Source: Pyrocephalus nanus (lineage: Eukaryota > Chordata > Aves > Passeriformes > Tyrannidae). From it: 64,000 nucleotides of DNA. Positions 32,941 through 47,499 of the stretch are shown one piece after another. Positions within the stretch are counted from its first letter, which is position 1; each line of letters opens with the position of its first letter. The notes under the pieces were generated by a model. The model did no database searches, was not told where the DNA came from, and saw nothing but the letters and a program-made list of their open reading frames with translations. The translations under genes and the position numbers were made by a program. The stretch covers positions 29,246,977 through 29,310,976 of the forward strand of contig CM076259.1 of assembly GCA_038380795.1 (NCBI GenBank), given 5' to 3'.

Positions 32941-35900
32941 AACCAGCAGGACTACTCCTTCCTGAATAATACAAGGGAAAAGAAACAATATATTTTTGTC
33001 CAGTGGGGATGGAGAGACCACCGTGTATCCAAAACACAGCATGGTAATTTCACAGGTACAGCCCTCACTAAAAGCATTATTCCACTTGGGAAAAAACAAA
33101 CATGAACTAAATATAACCTGAACGCTTAATTTTGTAAGTGTGCCTCATAAAATTTTTAATTTCCATGGTGCAACTGGACAACAAATTACTGCTTCTTGTT
33201 AAACCACTATGAAATATCAGTTGTGATAACAACTCCAAAGTAAAATAAATACAAATTTCTCAGCTCCATTCCCCCCCTCCCTTTTTTTAAGGCAAGCATA
33301 GAAATCAAGAAAATTAGGTTATAAAAGCCTATGGCAGAATAAGATACCAATCTGAAACACCAGAAATTCAAGAAGCAGAAGAAAACCCTGCAGTTTTCAC
33401 AGAGCTTCAGGTTTGCCTAGGTTATGTCAGTAGAGCATCTGGGATGATTTGCTATGCAGTAAAATGTAAGGCCGATGCGACACGCCCATCATCAAATAGA
33501 CAAGCTTTCATGCATTTGTGTAAAATATACTTGTCAGGGAGACAGCAAGGTTAGAATTGGGTCAGATTACACTCACACTAAGAATTTTAATATTTCCATT
33601 CCTTGGTTTATAAAAATCTTTGACAACAAAACAAAATCCCAAAATCATAAATAAAAAAAAAAAAAATCTGTGCATACAAATGCACTAGTCACCCAGTACT
33701 GAAACAACCACTTCTCAGTAAAACACAGCAGCTCTTTAAGAACATGGACATTAGACAGTAATTTAGGACAGAAAGAGTCAGACCCAACAGCAATCACATG
33801 GGAAATTTCAAAGCAGTGGAATAAGAGGGTTTTTTCCAAGTTTGAACTTGATCGTGTTAGTGGATTTAAAAGCCTTTATGCTGGCAATACAGGATCTGTA
33901 ATAATCAGGCATAGTCAAACGTTAGGTAAGGTGGCAATTCCAGAACATTTTCAGGGTAAAAATAATGCTGTGTAATTGATTACTAAATTATTTAAAAGAA
34001 TACTTGCTATGCAGTAAATATTACTGTTAATTTGTGTTGTATATCTCATTCACCTGATCCAAGTGGTTGGTGCACCAGCTTGACACTACTTAATGGTACA
34101 ATAAAACAAGACTGCAGCCAAACCAGAGAGGCTGATGATTCTTCCAACTTTCCTTTCCCAGCTTATTGCCTGGCAAATCTTCTCTTGAACTCTTCTCTTA
34201 TGATCCCATTCAAACAAAGAAAAAACTGCTAGTAACTAATAAACACATTGAATTGAAATCAAGGATATTTAAAAATATCCTACCACATTAGCAAGCCAGA
34301 ATTAACTTTGAAGAAGTAAAAAGAAATCTGAAGACCAGAATTCTCCCACTTTACAAGGTAAATTCTATCTGTTTATGTATTTGGCTGGCTTTAAAAAGCA
34401 AGGGTAATGTAGCCAAGTCATAACCACCATCAACAGCTGGAAACTGTCTGCAGTCTTTATTTCCAAAGCACTAGCGAGTTACAGTACAACCCCAAGTCAG
34501 ACAGGTCAGAGAGATGCAAAAGTGCCAGCCAAGCACTGATCCCAAACTATAGTTAAACTGACAAGAATCTGTCCAGTTCATAAGAGAAATGGTTTTTAAA
34601 AAATCCTTGCATTGAATACCTTTTAATAACCACTAATTCGCTTGGGACTAGTAATACTTCACTACAGCTTTCCAGGAAAACTACTGCCTTATTCTGAATA
34701 CTTGTAACTAGCAGCAAATCGAAGCTCATGCAAGCCAGTCTTCTGTCTGTTGGATAGTAAGGACTATCCCTACTGCCACAGTGAAGAAATCTGTACTTTG
34801 CCTGCCCTGCTACTTTGCAAATGCTTGCTCCAAGCCAGTCAGATCTTATCCAAGACCACTGCTGCTTATATATCAGGACTGAAAAATGTATGAAATGTGG
34901 AGAACAACACTCTGAGGGTCACATTGAACGCAGTCAATAAACATTTACAGCCTGAAACATTCTCCAAGGCTGAACTCAAAAGCTGGCCAGTCAGAATCAG
35001 TTATGACTGAGGCAGGGAGCCATACAATGAATGAAACCATGCTGTGCTCTGCCTACAGAAGAGGCATATTCTAGAATAAATCTCTACATTTACTCTCCTG
35101 TGATTACTTTCACTGTTGCTTTATTTGCTGCTACTCTGATCCAATGAAACACTGTGGCAAAACATTCAAAGGAGACTCAACATAGATTGCTCAACATAAA
35201 CTTTGAGAGAGAAGAAACGCACAACAACCTACCAAGCAACAACAGTAGCTGTAGAACACCTATAAATATAGGACCACTTCTATTTAGGTGCCTGAAACAT
35301 AGATCCAGTGATCTAACTAACAATATCCCTCTAATATACTCAGAGATACACATATTTTCTAAGGCATTTAGCAAACAGAAAAGCTCAAACTCAAGCTGAC
35401 AAAAAAGAAGAACTATTCGACTGCAACCTTTCTGAAACAAAACTAAAGGGAACTGCCTCAAAGTGTAAGGAGAAAAAGTAAAACCTAAGAACACCATATG
35501 CATGAAGAAACAGCCAGCCTCTACTTTAAGGACAAAAAGGCAATTTTGACATACTTGTGTAAATTACACATGCAAAAACACTGTGTTCTTATCTAATACA
35601 GAAAGGGGGAAATAATCAATTTTGCTAATTCTGGCAGGAGAAATTTGCCATTTTCAGACACGTTTTCCCTCAAAAATAAGAAGGTGTGAACTAAGACAGC
35701 AGGAACAAAACACTTAAAAATCTTATCTTCTCTGAGCAAATGTTCTCACAGAGATACTTGTTTCATGTAAGAAATTAGAAAAAAGGAACCTGATTATGTG
35801 CACAGTCTGAAATGTCTATCCATCATTTTGGTAACTACTTGTGAGACGTGTTCTGAAGATGTTCATGTTTACGGAATCAAATGAAGAAGGAAGAGAGAGA

Positions 35901-38900
35901 GGCTGCTGGGTATTGTCCATAAAATAAAACTTAACACTAGTGACAAGAAAAAAGCACTGCAGTTTGAAAGTACACTTCTGCCTGCAGTGTCATATGAAAG
36001 AAGGAAAACCAGTCCCTGGGGCAAGGAGGTAAGAGAAACTGTCATACCCTAGAACCATTCCCTACTTTTGAGCAGTAGAACAAGCCGGAAAACATTTTCC
36101 CAATTAACTATAGGGTTGCAGGTGTGGTAACAGGGGCACACAGTTCTCGCTAGTCATGAGCCACAGAGGGAAAAATGAGGATTCTAAAGTTCCTGTCACT
36201 GAAGAGCACACGGCGTGGTACCACCTGTATGAGCACAAACTGTCACAACGTGCACCTGCCCATGTCACAGTGGTCTGGCTCTGTACCCCTCCTCAGAACC
36301 ACTCAGCCTGCAAGACAGAATGGCTTTCAATGTTCAGTGCTATTCTGTGTAAAAGAACACAAGTGATTCCGGGATTATGGCATCCTGAATGGAAATTTTC
36401 TAGAAGTTACAGTACATCCTCGGATGAACTAAAAATCAGGGTTAGAGGAAGATGAAAACTTTTAGACAATGCATAGCTTAATATATATAAATCACTGGAC
36501 TAGTTGTTCTAATTCAATTGTTATACAGAGACCATTTTCCTTTAACAAATAGAAATCTCAGTAACATAAGGTTCATATAAAATCTCAAGGAAAAATAAAA
36601 AGAAAAATTTATTTTCATAATATTTACCAATTACATAAATATCACGATAGAACATTTTAACATTGGACATTTTGACTCCCTCCATTTTGAGAACGGTGCA
36701 CAAGCAGGATGTAATTTTGTATTCTGAATTGAGTAAATGAACAGCAATGACTGCACAGACATTTTTGGTACTAATGGAGCATGAAGTCTTGTGGGGACTA
36801 TAAAGTCACCTAAACCCTCATGTTGGAAGTGTGTCAGGATTCAATTCCAAAGGCAATTATGTCCTAGCTTTGTGTGAAACTGACAAATGGTCTAGTTTAC
36901 AAAACATGACCTGCTTATTTAAACTTATCAACAGATGGCATTACAGCCAAAGTCTGAAATATGCTCATGTCAAGGGAGACAGTATCTTTACGGGCATAAC
37001 AGGCTACGATGGAGCACAGCTAGTGCCTTGCCAGATTTTAATAAGATCAACTAATCAAATATTTTTGTTGTCTGCTATATAAACATGCAGGAAGAAAAAA
37101 ATGCATTGAGAAATACTACACACACATTGCAGACACCCCTTAGACAGTCTGAAAATATGTGTTCAAAGTTAGGACTAGTTTGTTTATTTATGGTGCCGTG
37201 TAAGGGAAAGTGGGGAATACGTAACACCTGTCAAAAGAAACAGCAAATTATGTTGAGAATACTGGTAAGCCTAAAATACTTTTGAGCTGGAAGTTATTTC
37301 CTTTGTAAGAAGACTACTAGAAAAGATTTATTCTAATAATAAGCCAAATGTCCCATGACAACCCTCCCAATAACAGATTTGAAGTAAAAAGTAAACCAAG
37401 CACTTTGAAGAAGCGCAATGAAAATACATCACCACAGCAGAAATGTCTCTACAGCATCCCTCCACCCTCAGAATCACTACACAGTATTTTACCATTGGAA
37501 GTAGGAGCTGTAATTCTAAACATATGCCAAGGCAGGAGAGAAATCTTTGACATTTGCTTTAAGAATATTAACGGAACAATTACTCTTACACTGAGAAAGG
37601 TATCGGGTACTGTTTTTGGAATAATTCAAATTTATGAGCATGTATCTGGAATGAAATTTTCCCTTAGAAACCACAAAGTCTGTGGTAGAGAAACAGTATC
37701 TAAGAGCAGGTATTTTCCCCAGCCTTATGGGAGCACACAAGTTGAAGAGAGATATTTCAATTCTGTCTGCCTATCAGAATCGCATCCAGCAGTAAACTTC
37801 CAATACAAGATATGCAAACACTGATACAATATCCAGATTGTCTCTGAAATTAGAGACAACATCAGAAGTAGATCAGCATTCAGGATATCTTGCTCAAAAG
37901 ATCTGCACAGCATTGCAAAGATATATTCTTTCAAATTGGGTTTCTGTGTGTAACATGCTTATAAAATGAAAACTGTATTCTTACATTAAAAAATGGGTCT
38001 CTCAGTGAAAAATTACTCCTAACCTTGCAGTTTAATGACAGTAATGGTGAAAAGCTTCTATATAACAGAAAGGAATGGCAGCCAAGTATAGGGAAAATGA
38101 CAATCTGACTGCAAGTGGTCAGAACTTGTTCACCAAAGGCCACTGAAAATAGATTAGTCAATATGAACTCTGCAATAGTTGCTAAAACAAGCCACAACCC
38201 ACTTGTGGAAATGGGTATCAAGCGCTAGCGAGAACTATGTACTGAATTCATAGGAAATAAGGAAATTGGTATCAAGCACAGATTATTTGTATACCACGTG
38301 CCCAAAATGTACATACAGCACACGCTCCCAGAGTTGAGGTTACAAAACCACTGCAGAAAAGCCTGTTTTTAAAGAGGAGTTGGAGAGCAAAGCACAGCTG
38401 AAAGTGAAGTTGGAGAATGATCAGAAGAATCAAGTAATACTGTGTGAAGCTCATAAATCAGGTCTTAACCACTGTTTTAACATAATTCCTTTTTACTCTT
38501 CTGCTAGCTGTTATTCTTAGCTAAACTGGCTGAACTGTCTTCCAACAGACAAAACACCTGACAATCCCTTGCCAGGCTCACAACTTGCAAAGATTTGTAC
38601 CAAGCTTGAAGGTCAAGAGGATTCAGAACCACACTGCCACAGAACACACACTCATTAATGGTTTCTCCTTGCTTCAAATGCTTATGCTGCTGCTTGGTTT
38701 TTCTGCATCCTACTCATAAAATGCTCCATTTTGTGTATCATCCTGAAACTAAATCTTCTGTTCATCTCCTAACAGACACTGAAAGAAGTCCCTTTCTTCC
38801 ACATACATGCTTGCCACAGTTGTCACCTGGCAGCTGCAAGTAAATATTATTCTGCTCTAACCCTGACCGTCCCACTCTTTGAGATGTTGTGTCTTCACTT

Positions 38901-39079
38901 ATGACAATCTTTATTTAGTTTTGCAATCATCCTTCTTCACAAAAGAGGTCAGGGAGAGGGGAGTACATGCAGTAAGACAACTACCTCTGAGTATCAGTTA
39001 GATCTCTTGAATAATTTTCAAATATGCTAATAACAGTTACTTGTATATTTGAAAACAGTTAATTGCAAATATGCAATTA

Positions 39080-39140
39080 ACAGTTGGACTCGATGATCTC
39101 AGAGGTCTTTTCCAACCTTAATGACTCTACAGTTCTATGA
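39080..39140 (+). mobile_element. CR1 LINE 3' tail, short
   Basis: The text cagttggactcgatgatctc, then ttttccaaccttaatgactc and an ending in gttctatga is the last 60 bp of a forward CR1. Confidence 0.85.
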
Positions 39141-39875
39141 AATAAGTAGTTTCCAGTGTGTCTGGCCTCTATTGGCTGGCAGTATTCCTCTGTGTATCAA
39201 GGTATGAGTCAGCTGAGGAAGAAAATGAAGAGATGCTCATGCAAAAAATGGAAAAGCACAATGTCATGCTTCTGTTGCTGGCAGAGCAAAGGACAATGCA
39301 GCAAGAGACAGCAACAGATAGAGAAGAAACATAAATGTGAAGGCCCCTTAGAGTGAGTACAAGAAGCTGGAACCTTATGTGGTGGATGGTAGCCAAAGCA
39401 CAGGCTTGTCAAGGAGGAGATGGCAACGTGTTGAGAAAACATGCCAGGAGGGCAGCTTCAGAAACCGTGTTTTTAACAAGACAAGAGAGTAACACAGTTG
39501 TCAGAGGCCAGCAAGCACAGCAAGCAGTAACAAAGATGGTAAATGGAGGAGAAAGGTTACCCAAAGAGACTAAAAAAGAAGCAGCAAAGGAATTATGCCA
39601 TGAACTGGAAGATGAGTCCTTATCCTGTCTGTTCAGAGCAAGGACATGTTATAGGCCCAGCTGTGGAGGTTTGCAAAAGAGGAAAGCAGGAAACAAAGGG
39701 AAATCTCAAAGGAGCTGTCTAGAGTTCCGTATTGGCCTCAGCAATTGCAGCAATTAATTTAAAAAAATATGTTAAGGTAGAATGCAAAGTTGCATAATTT
39801 AATATGCCTGGAATGAAGGTGGTAAAGAAAAGCAAAGAGAGGACACCAGAAGTGGGTCATTGTGTCTAACTTGTG

Positions 39876-39901
39876 AAAAAAAAAAAAAAAAAAAAAAAAA
39901 A
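39876..39901. repeat. Poly(A) run, 26 bases
   Basis: Uninterrupted A run on the plus strand; no retroposed gene was recognised on its 5' side. Confidence 0.95.
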
Positions 39902-42900
39902 GAAGGTAAATAGCTTAGTGCAGAAGCTACTGAATGAATGACTAGAACAGTAGGAGGGAAACCAGGAAAATACTGACACAAAAGTCAAGGGAGGACAAGA
40001 TTTCAAGACTGGGCATGATCAAGTGTCAAAAACAGCAGGGAAGCCAAGAAGGATGAAGATGGAATAGAGACCCTGAGACCTGGCCAAGAAAAGGTCATTA
40101 GAGATCTCAGCAGAAGCTTCAAGCGAGTGAGAAAATCTATACTGAAATCAACTTACAAAACAGTTCTAGACTGCAGATATGGTACATGATCTTTCAATTT
40201 TGGAGTCACCGGTCCTTCCATGAAACAAGAATTAATCAGGGCATCATGCTTTCACTGTTTCTTAATGTCACAAAAAACAGCATATAGAGTTTCTGAGTTC
40301 AATATCACATTGTAATTAAGGGAATCAACAGCAAGAACAGCCAGCCATTAAAAAGTGGTTTTCATCCTTATACTTTGGAACTCTTACAGTAACCTATTCC
40401 AGGATAAATGGGAAGCCATGCATGGAGAAGCATGCAGCCCAAGGTCAGCCAGCAAAGGAGTAGCAGAACCATGCAGAGAACATGGGTATTCCAAATCCCA
40501 GACCATTTCTCTACATTCAAAGCTTGTCTGCTTTGTTCAGATAAAGGGAATTTCAGATGTAACTATTTTAGCAGCTTGCTTACTTTTCTCTGCAAGTTCC
40601 TGATGGGGAGGGAGAATTTGTCTTGGTTGTATTTAACCACAGTTTTCTAGGGGGAAACTGAGAATTCAGAAACTTTGCTCCTTTAATTTGTGACCACAAA
40701 GAGTTCAGATTCCTCCCCAATTATTCAGATTTGAACTTTTAACAGTAATTACATATTTCTGCTATAATCAGCCACAGTCTTTATACAGCAGAGAGCATAA
40801 ACAAAATTTGAATTGCTAATTGTAAAAAACAAAAAAGCAAATATTTTTTCCTCGAGGTATAAAAGCTCTCACTCATCATCTCACCCTGTCCCTCATTACT
40901 CAGTTTCTCTTACAGATAAAAAAGGCCAAAAAAAGAACATACATTCCCTTAGTTCTTGACTTCACATCAAATAAACTGACCAGCTAAGAAGGATAAGGAA
41001 TGAGGTACTGGGCCTTGAACAAACTGTTCACCTCAGTTTTGAAAACCAAGATCCTCAAGTGCTAAAGGGAACTAGAGAACATAATGCAAGGGGTTTTCAG
41101 TGTAACCAACCAAAATCTACCAATTCCTGAGGAAGGAAAGCAGCCAGAGGAGGAGGAAGGGTAGGAGAATGAATGAGGTAGACTATGGAGACAAAATGCC
41201 ACTTCACAGACAAGCAGAATTGGACATTTTCAGTGATTAAAGAAAAAAGTTTCTTGAGATAACCTCAGACAAAAAATCCTATGTGTCCACAGGCATATAA
41301 TCTAATGAAAGCCAAACCAGGAACAGGTCAAAATGCAGGTAAGGAAGTAAGACCAGAACCTGTGAGATACAGTAAGAAAGGACTCCTACCAGTGAAGAAT
41401 CCTAAAGGAGATGAGGGATGCTTACTTGATGAAGAGAAAAGCAGCATTCTAGGCTTGTAGGACCACAGGACAGAATGCCAAAGGGACCGCAAGGGAAATG
41501 AGATGCAAAGAGCAGGGACAACTGAGAGGAGGAGTGGGGTGTAGGAGGAAATGCGAGTCAAGAAGTAGGCAGGGTGGAAACATGCTGGGCCTTAAAGGTG
41601 CAGGAGAGGAACCCGAGTGTCACGCAATGCTACAGAACCCAGGGGTTCAGGAAAGGGTTCACAAAGGTCAGTTATCAGCAAAATCTGTGCTGTCTGCCTC
41701 TAAGGTCCTTAGTAGGATGGGGTAGAAGACTGGGCAGGTCAAAAACTAGAAGGATAAAACAATAGTCCAAATCTTGGCAAAGCACCACAGGATACAACAT
41801 TAAATTGGTCCTAAACTCCGCTGTGAGATCTCTGATTTTTGAAACATTCCCAGTATAATGCATTTTCATTTCAAACATAAAATGAAAATTCACATTTAAT
41901 TAATTGTGAAAGCATACTGCAGCGTGCTTGCTCTCTCCCAGTAATACACAGACAGCCTTTAAAAGTGAAAAACCTGAGTACAAGAAGAAACATATTAGAG
42001 ATTTTTAGGTTCATCATATATCCCTTAGAACAAAGAAGAAGGAAACAAAATCAACAGAACAAACAGCAAGTCGCAATACTGCCTCCTACCAAGATGACAA
42101 GCATTTGGAGGTTGAACACATCAAATGGATATTCTTGCTAAAATACCACGTGCAACTGCCAGCAATACAGTGAGTTAAAGGCTTTTCTTCAGGCTTCAGA
42201 GTTAACACAACTGCAGAGTTAAAACATGTTAGAGATACCATATTAGGCTGTCCATTAATCTAGGGACTACTCATCTTTTCTAAGTTGTCTTTCAGGCTGA
42301 AAATGCTAGAAACAATGTGGGTTTTTTTAAGTTTCAATTCTGAGGCATCAATCAGAAACATATTCTGCAAATGGAGTACTACATAACATAGAGGGTTCTG
42401 TGTGAAAGTCAGTGGTTACAATTCTACCCAAGGCTGGGAGAAGCAAATGGAAAAAGTAGTCCAAAAGCATATTTCATCTTTTGGTTGCTAACGACCAAGA
42501 TCCAATTCCTCTCTGACAGCTGTGTAAAATGAGATAATCAGCCCAGTCCTGCTCTTGAGGGACAGCTGTCCGTATCACAGTTGCCATTAACCATACCTCC
42601 TTTCTGACACTTGAAGTAAAGGGCCAAAGATCCAAACTGGGATGCAGACGGAATCTCCCACTCCATGAAGGTCAGTTGAAGTTTAGGGAAGGAGGTAGTA
42701 AGCTGTAACCTGTACCTCTGTGGTAAGAATAAACTTCTCTGGAGACACCAGCTGTATTTTTAGAGGGGGGGAAAAAAAACCCAACAACCCAAACCAACAA
42801 AAAACTAAACCAGAAGTACTACAGAGTCACAACCCTATCTCAGACTGGGAAATTAGATCCAAACTCCTCAAACTGTTTACTGTATTTCATTCTTTCATTC

Positions 42901-45900
42901 CAACTTTTCAGACTCCTTATTCTATCTTAGAAACTTGCCTACAAAACCATATTTCAAGATAAAACCCAAGAACTTACAGAACACATACTTAAACATTACT
43001 ATGACCTCCTGATCATAACATAATCCTTTTCCCATAACTCTCTAGACCATTTCATTTCATATTACTTAATGACTTGACCTGAGAAATGACACACACTCAG
43101 TTCTCAGATGGGAGATGAGTGCCCATCAGACCGCTTCAATCTAAGAAGTCAAGTTTTGGAAGCATGAATGTCCAGATTTAAATTTACAAACCCATACACA
43201 CATAGCTAAGTGTCTCTTTACTCATATGTTGAAGACTTCATTGCTTCCGTTGAAGCCAACTCTGCGTTCCTGGGGATTTACAAGAATTAGGCTATTTACT
43301 TAGGTACATTAACATGGTTTTTAAAGTCTAATTTTAGGTATTCAGATTTAACATTCTTAATGTAAACTCTTATAGACATAGCACTTACATTTAAATGTAT
43401 CTATAAAGTACCTTGCACTTTCATGAAGACAAATAATACTCTCCCTTTTTCATTTATGGATACTTTTGTATAAAATAAATGGTGCAGAACAGCTGCAGTA
43501 TTCCATCTCAGAGGAAGCTGCATTTTCACCTGTGACAAACATTTGATGTGAACACATGATCACACTGAAGAGCTATGCTCTCTAAAAATTATTCCCTCTT
43601 CCCTTAAATTTATGAATATGTCCTAGCTTTTGCATAGCTGTGTTTTAGACTACAAGATCTTCACAGCAGACATTGTCTTAATTTTGTGTCCAAGTCAGTA
43701 CTGAATGCTCTGTCAGCAATTAACAAATATACAACAATTAGTCTACAGCACACCACTTTCAGCCTTGTATGCCTGTCATGAATATTTAATGCTCAGGCAG
43801 CAAGTACAAAAATCCTAATCTTTATCATTAATGGAAGGAAAAAAACCTTTTCATATGCAGAAAGATAATTGTTGTGGAAGAGCAGAATTTTAAGACTGGC
43901 ATATATATATTCTGTAAAGTGCTCTGGCATCCATCAGAGCCAAAAGCACTTGAAAAATGTCAAGTCATTACTGTGAAGAAGGGGGCAGCATGAGGTAAAT
44001 TAACCTCAGGAGCATAAAAACTCAGTTACCCCCTTGAATGTACAAAGGCCAAAATGCCTCAGTTATCTCTTTCCTCATGCTAGATAACACAGCTGTACTC
44101 AAAACAGGCTGATTGCATAACTATAGGGCAACAGGTAGGAGGGCATCCAACAGTACCCCCAGAACATATGTATGCTAGGTGGTTCAGCCTTCCCTTAGAA
44201 GGAGGCACCTTTGGAAGCTATGGATAACTGACAGAATTCTCTGCCAAAATGGGGAATCACTCTGGCATCTTTTGTCTGATCTGGCTAGCACATTACACCA
44301 AGGAGTTCCTTCTTCAGGGACTCCCTGTTTCACCGTCACTCTCCCAAAAGGCTTCTAAAAGGGTTCCTGTCCTGGCCCGTTTGATCTTGGATTTCCTCAT
44401 TGATATATCACTGGAGAACAGAAACAGGAATATCTCAGGTGAGATATCCTTAGGCATGATTCTTCTACTACTGGAAGCTGCTTTGGCTTCATTTGAGATG
44501 AAATCTCCCTCAGACTTGATTTCTCAGGAAATCACTACACTGGTGTCAGAATACTCATTTGTGACTAGGAATTAACTGCCTCATTTACAAAAAGCAGCAG
44601 CTCAGCTCACATAGCACCAGCATTAGGATTCATGTTCCTAGCCCCTGAACACAGCATAAAGCACAAATGAAGACTGGTGGCAACCGCATGGCTCCTTTTG
44701 GCTTTCGGAGCAGTTCCACCAGCACTGTCACGGTTTTCATTCCCAGGCCCCTGCGTACCACAGAATCCACTCTCAAGGGCACTCTTTCCAGAATTCATCC
44801 CACACTCCCTTAAGTACATTAGGACACACATCTCAGAGCACTTGCATGGGGTTCTGTACCTTTGGATCCCAAGCACAGTGAAGTCTGCATCGCACAATGA
44901 TTTTATTCTCAGTTACAAGCATGGTAGGACACACATGGAGAACTCCACCCCACGGGTGCATCCTTGGACACTGGCACTACAAATCACTGCTCCTGTCTCC
45001 TCAAAGCTTTTTTTGGCCAGTATTACCCTTCTCAATGACCCCTAAATGACAGAAACTAATTCACACTGGTGATGAAAAAGGCTGAGCCCAGGACGAATAA
45101 ACCAGGGAAAAAAAAGTAGAAGGGAAAGGGCAGAGAGGTTTCTTACAATCAAATAGGGATAAGGTCTCCTATAAGCTAAATAGTGAGGGAAAGAATCAGG
45201 TCAATTCCATACAGCATATAAGGGAACTAAATGAGGGAAACAGAGAAAGACACACAGAAAAAGAAGCCTGTGGAGAGGTTCAGAACGAGAGAAAAGATTA
45301 AAAGGAAAGCAGATACAGTGAGAGAAGAGACATGGAAAACAAGGACAGAAGGCAAGAGAGAAGGACAGCTAGGAATAGAGAGGTGATATAATGTGGTCAC
45401 TCACTCTGTCTGGAAGATTTTCTGGAGGGAGGTGGATTATCTTCAGTGCTGGTTGCTGGGGTGCTGCCCTTCACACTCCTTCTCTGAGACCCATACTCAG
45501 AGCGTTGCTGTCAGCTATTCCAAGAGCTTCTTCAAAAAATATTTTGAGGGTGAAAGGATTGTGGATGAAATCAGGATCTTGAGTATTAAAACAATCTGCT
45601 TGGGATTGTCAGTCTCCTAAAACAGCTGGTTTTATCCTGGGATGGAGATCCTCTCTCCCTTTTGGCAGCTAAGTACTAAAGGGGTGTTCCCCTGGGAGAC
45701 AGCGTTTTCACTGACAGTCAGATTATTTCAGAAATCAATTTCCCTACCTGGAAATCTCTCTTTTCTTTTCTCTAGGTACACCTTGTCCTTAAGGGTGGGC
45801 AAATATCTTTCTCCGAAAAAATTCTTGCTATCTCTGTGGATATTATCAGCGAAATCTGCCTTTTCCTTTCCCTGTAACTAGGAGGTGTGTCTTCCCTCCT

Positions 45901-46289
45901 TGCACAGGGTATTTGAAGAAAACCTTCTTGGAATTGGGAAATGAGGAATCTTCCTTGGGATGAAGGAGGATGAGATCAGTATTGGAAATTACCTTTCTCT
46001 CCAGTTACCAGTAACTGGAAAAGGAAATAAAAGCTAAATCTACCTCTGCTTTCTCTCCCTTGTTTTGCTCTGCCGCCTGCTGAGCAGATGTAAATAATTA
46101 AAATTACTAGGTAAGTATCTGGAGCTCCTGCTTATTTCTGTCTTGGGGACTGCCTCTCTTGGGCATACAGGATTCCTTCTGTGAAGACTCCCCTGTTACT
46201 ATCTGATCTGGGGAAGGGCTGTCCGCTCTGCTTGAGGGAGGAATTTCCTCAGTAGCAGGGGGGAGTAGGTGGGAAGGGTTATTCTCACA

Positions 46290-47270
46290 ATCCTCAGAAA
46301 CCGGGATCCGAGGACACCTCTCCCTTCGTATCGAGAGAGCTCCAGAAGACTGTCCCACAGCGAGGAAGCGCAGACCTCCTCCCAGATAGTTGCCAGGGCT
46401 GTCTGCCGGGGGCCTCTGCGCAGCCTTGGCTCGTTAGTGGGGAAGGGGGCGAGTGTTAAGCTCCCTCACCAGCTGCGGGGAAGGGGCCTGGCAGGGGGGG
46501 CCGCCGGGGTGTCCCCGCACCGGGAGCGGGGCTGCCCGGCGGGGCTGCGGGCGGGGCGGGGGGCGGCGGACAGGACTCTCCCCCACCCCGGCAGGCTACG
46601 GGGGTGTCCCCCCACCCCGGCCGCTGTCCCTGACTTCCCCCCAGGCCCCGGCTCCTCCTGCCCGGGCTCGGCTACCACGGGAGGCCGCGGCGGCTCACGG
46701 GCCTGCGCGTGGCTGCGCGGCGCCTCCGCCGCCTTCCGCCGGGCCGCGGCTTCGTCCGCGGGGCGCTCCGCGGGCTCCGGTGCGGGGACCCGGCCCGGGC
46801 GGCGCTGAGTCTCTCCAGGCCCCGCCGCTCCCGCGGCTGCTGCTCCGGGCTGCGGCTCCACTGCAGGCCCCGGCTCCTCCCCAGCCGCCGCTCCGCCTCC
46901 CCCGGCTCCCCCCGGCCGCGGCCGCCCCCGCCTCCCCGGGTTAAGGAGGCGCCGGGCCGGGGGAGCTGCGGTTGCCCGCCAGCTCTGCCGGCCGGAGGGG
47001 AGGAGCCGGCTGCCTGCGGGGACCGGCCGGGGCCCCGGCCATCGCCGGCACCCGGTCTCGAGGCACCCCGGCGGTGGCCGCGGGGCCCTCGCCCCCGAGG
47101 GCGCTGGCAGCAGGCGCCTCTCGCCGCCCCTCAGCTGGCGGGGTCACCCAGGCGACAGCCGGTCATCGCCCCCCGGCCGGGGGCTCCCCCGTGCCCCCAC
47201 CCCGCTCCCAGACGGCTGCCCGGGCCCTGGCTCGGGGTCTCCGGCCTGGGTGACCCGCGCTGCTCCCACC
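46290..47270. promoter_or_regulatory. CpG island, candidate FOXJ2 promoter
   Basis: About 1 kb of very GC- and CpG-rich DNA with GC boxes (gggcggggcggggggcgg near 46550). On the minus strand a usable splice donor occurs at 46468-46469 (CTG then GTGAGG), so it could hold a non-coding first exon of FOXJ2. Long open frames on both strands are a by-product of GC richness. Confidence 0.55.
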
Positions 47271-47499
47271 GCCTACGGAGCACTTGTGCCCAGCTCCAAT
47301 CCGGGATGCTCGGGGTCAACTCCCATCCTAAAACAACTCGGTTCTCCATCTCTGGTAATCTTCCCTCACGCCTTGTGTTTGTCAATAACCTATTGCAGGG
47401 ACATCATCAGATCTTAAAAGGTGTTTCCACCACAACCCTCTTTAAAGTCTCATTGCTATCTCTTCTCTGTGTTACAAACAGCTAGAACTATGCAGGAAA

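Larger units (their letters stand above)
30775..46290. other. Long non-coding stretch, probably 5' intron of FOXJ2
   Basis: Between the first coding exon of FOXJ2 and the nearest CpG island there is AT-rich sequence with no recognisable coding exon on either strand. The longest frames (37348-37824, 39353-39757, 44249-44575) resemble no family I know and lack exon context. The region holds simple repeats (AT at 31493-31517, C run at 32927-32940, A run at 39876-39901) and one CR1 tail at 39080-39140. It could also be intergenic if FOXJ2 starts nearer. Confidence 0.45.

Noticed and set aside
37348..37824. 158-codon plus-strand frame
   Set aside because: AT-rich composition with no recognisable domain; likely chance.
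39353..39757. 134-codon plus-strand frame
   Set aside because: No family resemblance, no splice context and no conserved-looking motif; expected by chance in a 15-kb non-coding stretch.
44249..44575. 108-codon plus-strand frame with hydrophobic patches
   Set aside because: The sequence looks like the degenerate GAAATC/GATATC repeat region, not a membrane protein family.
46269..47485. Long open frames of up to 258 codons on both strands
   Set aside because: They lie wholly in a CpG island; composition is Arg/Pro/Ala/Gly biased, frames overlap on opposite strands and no domain is seen. GC-rich DNA simply lacks stop codons.
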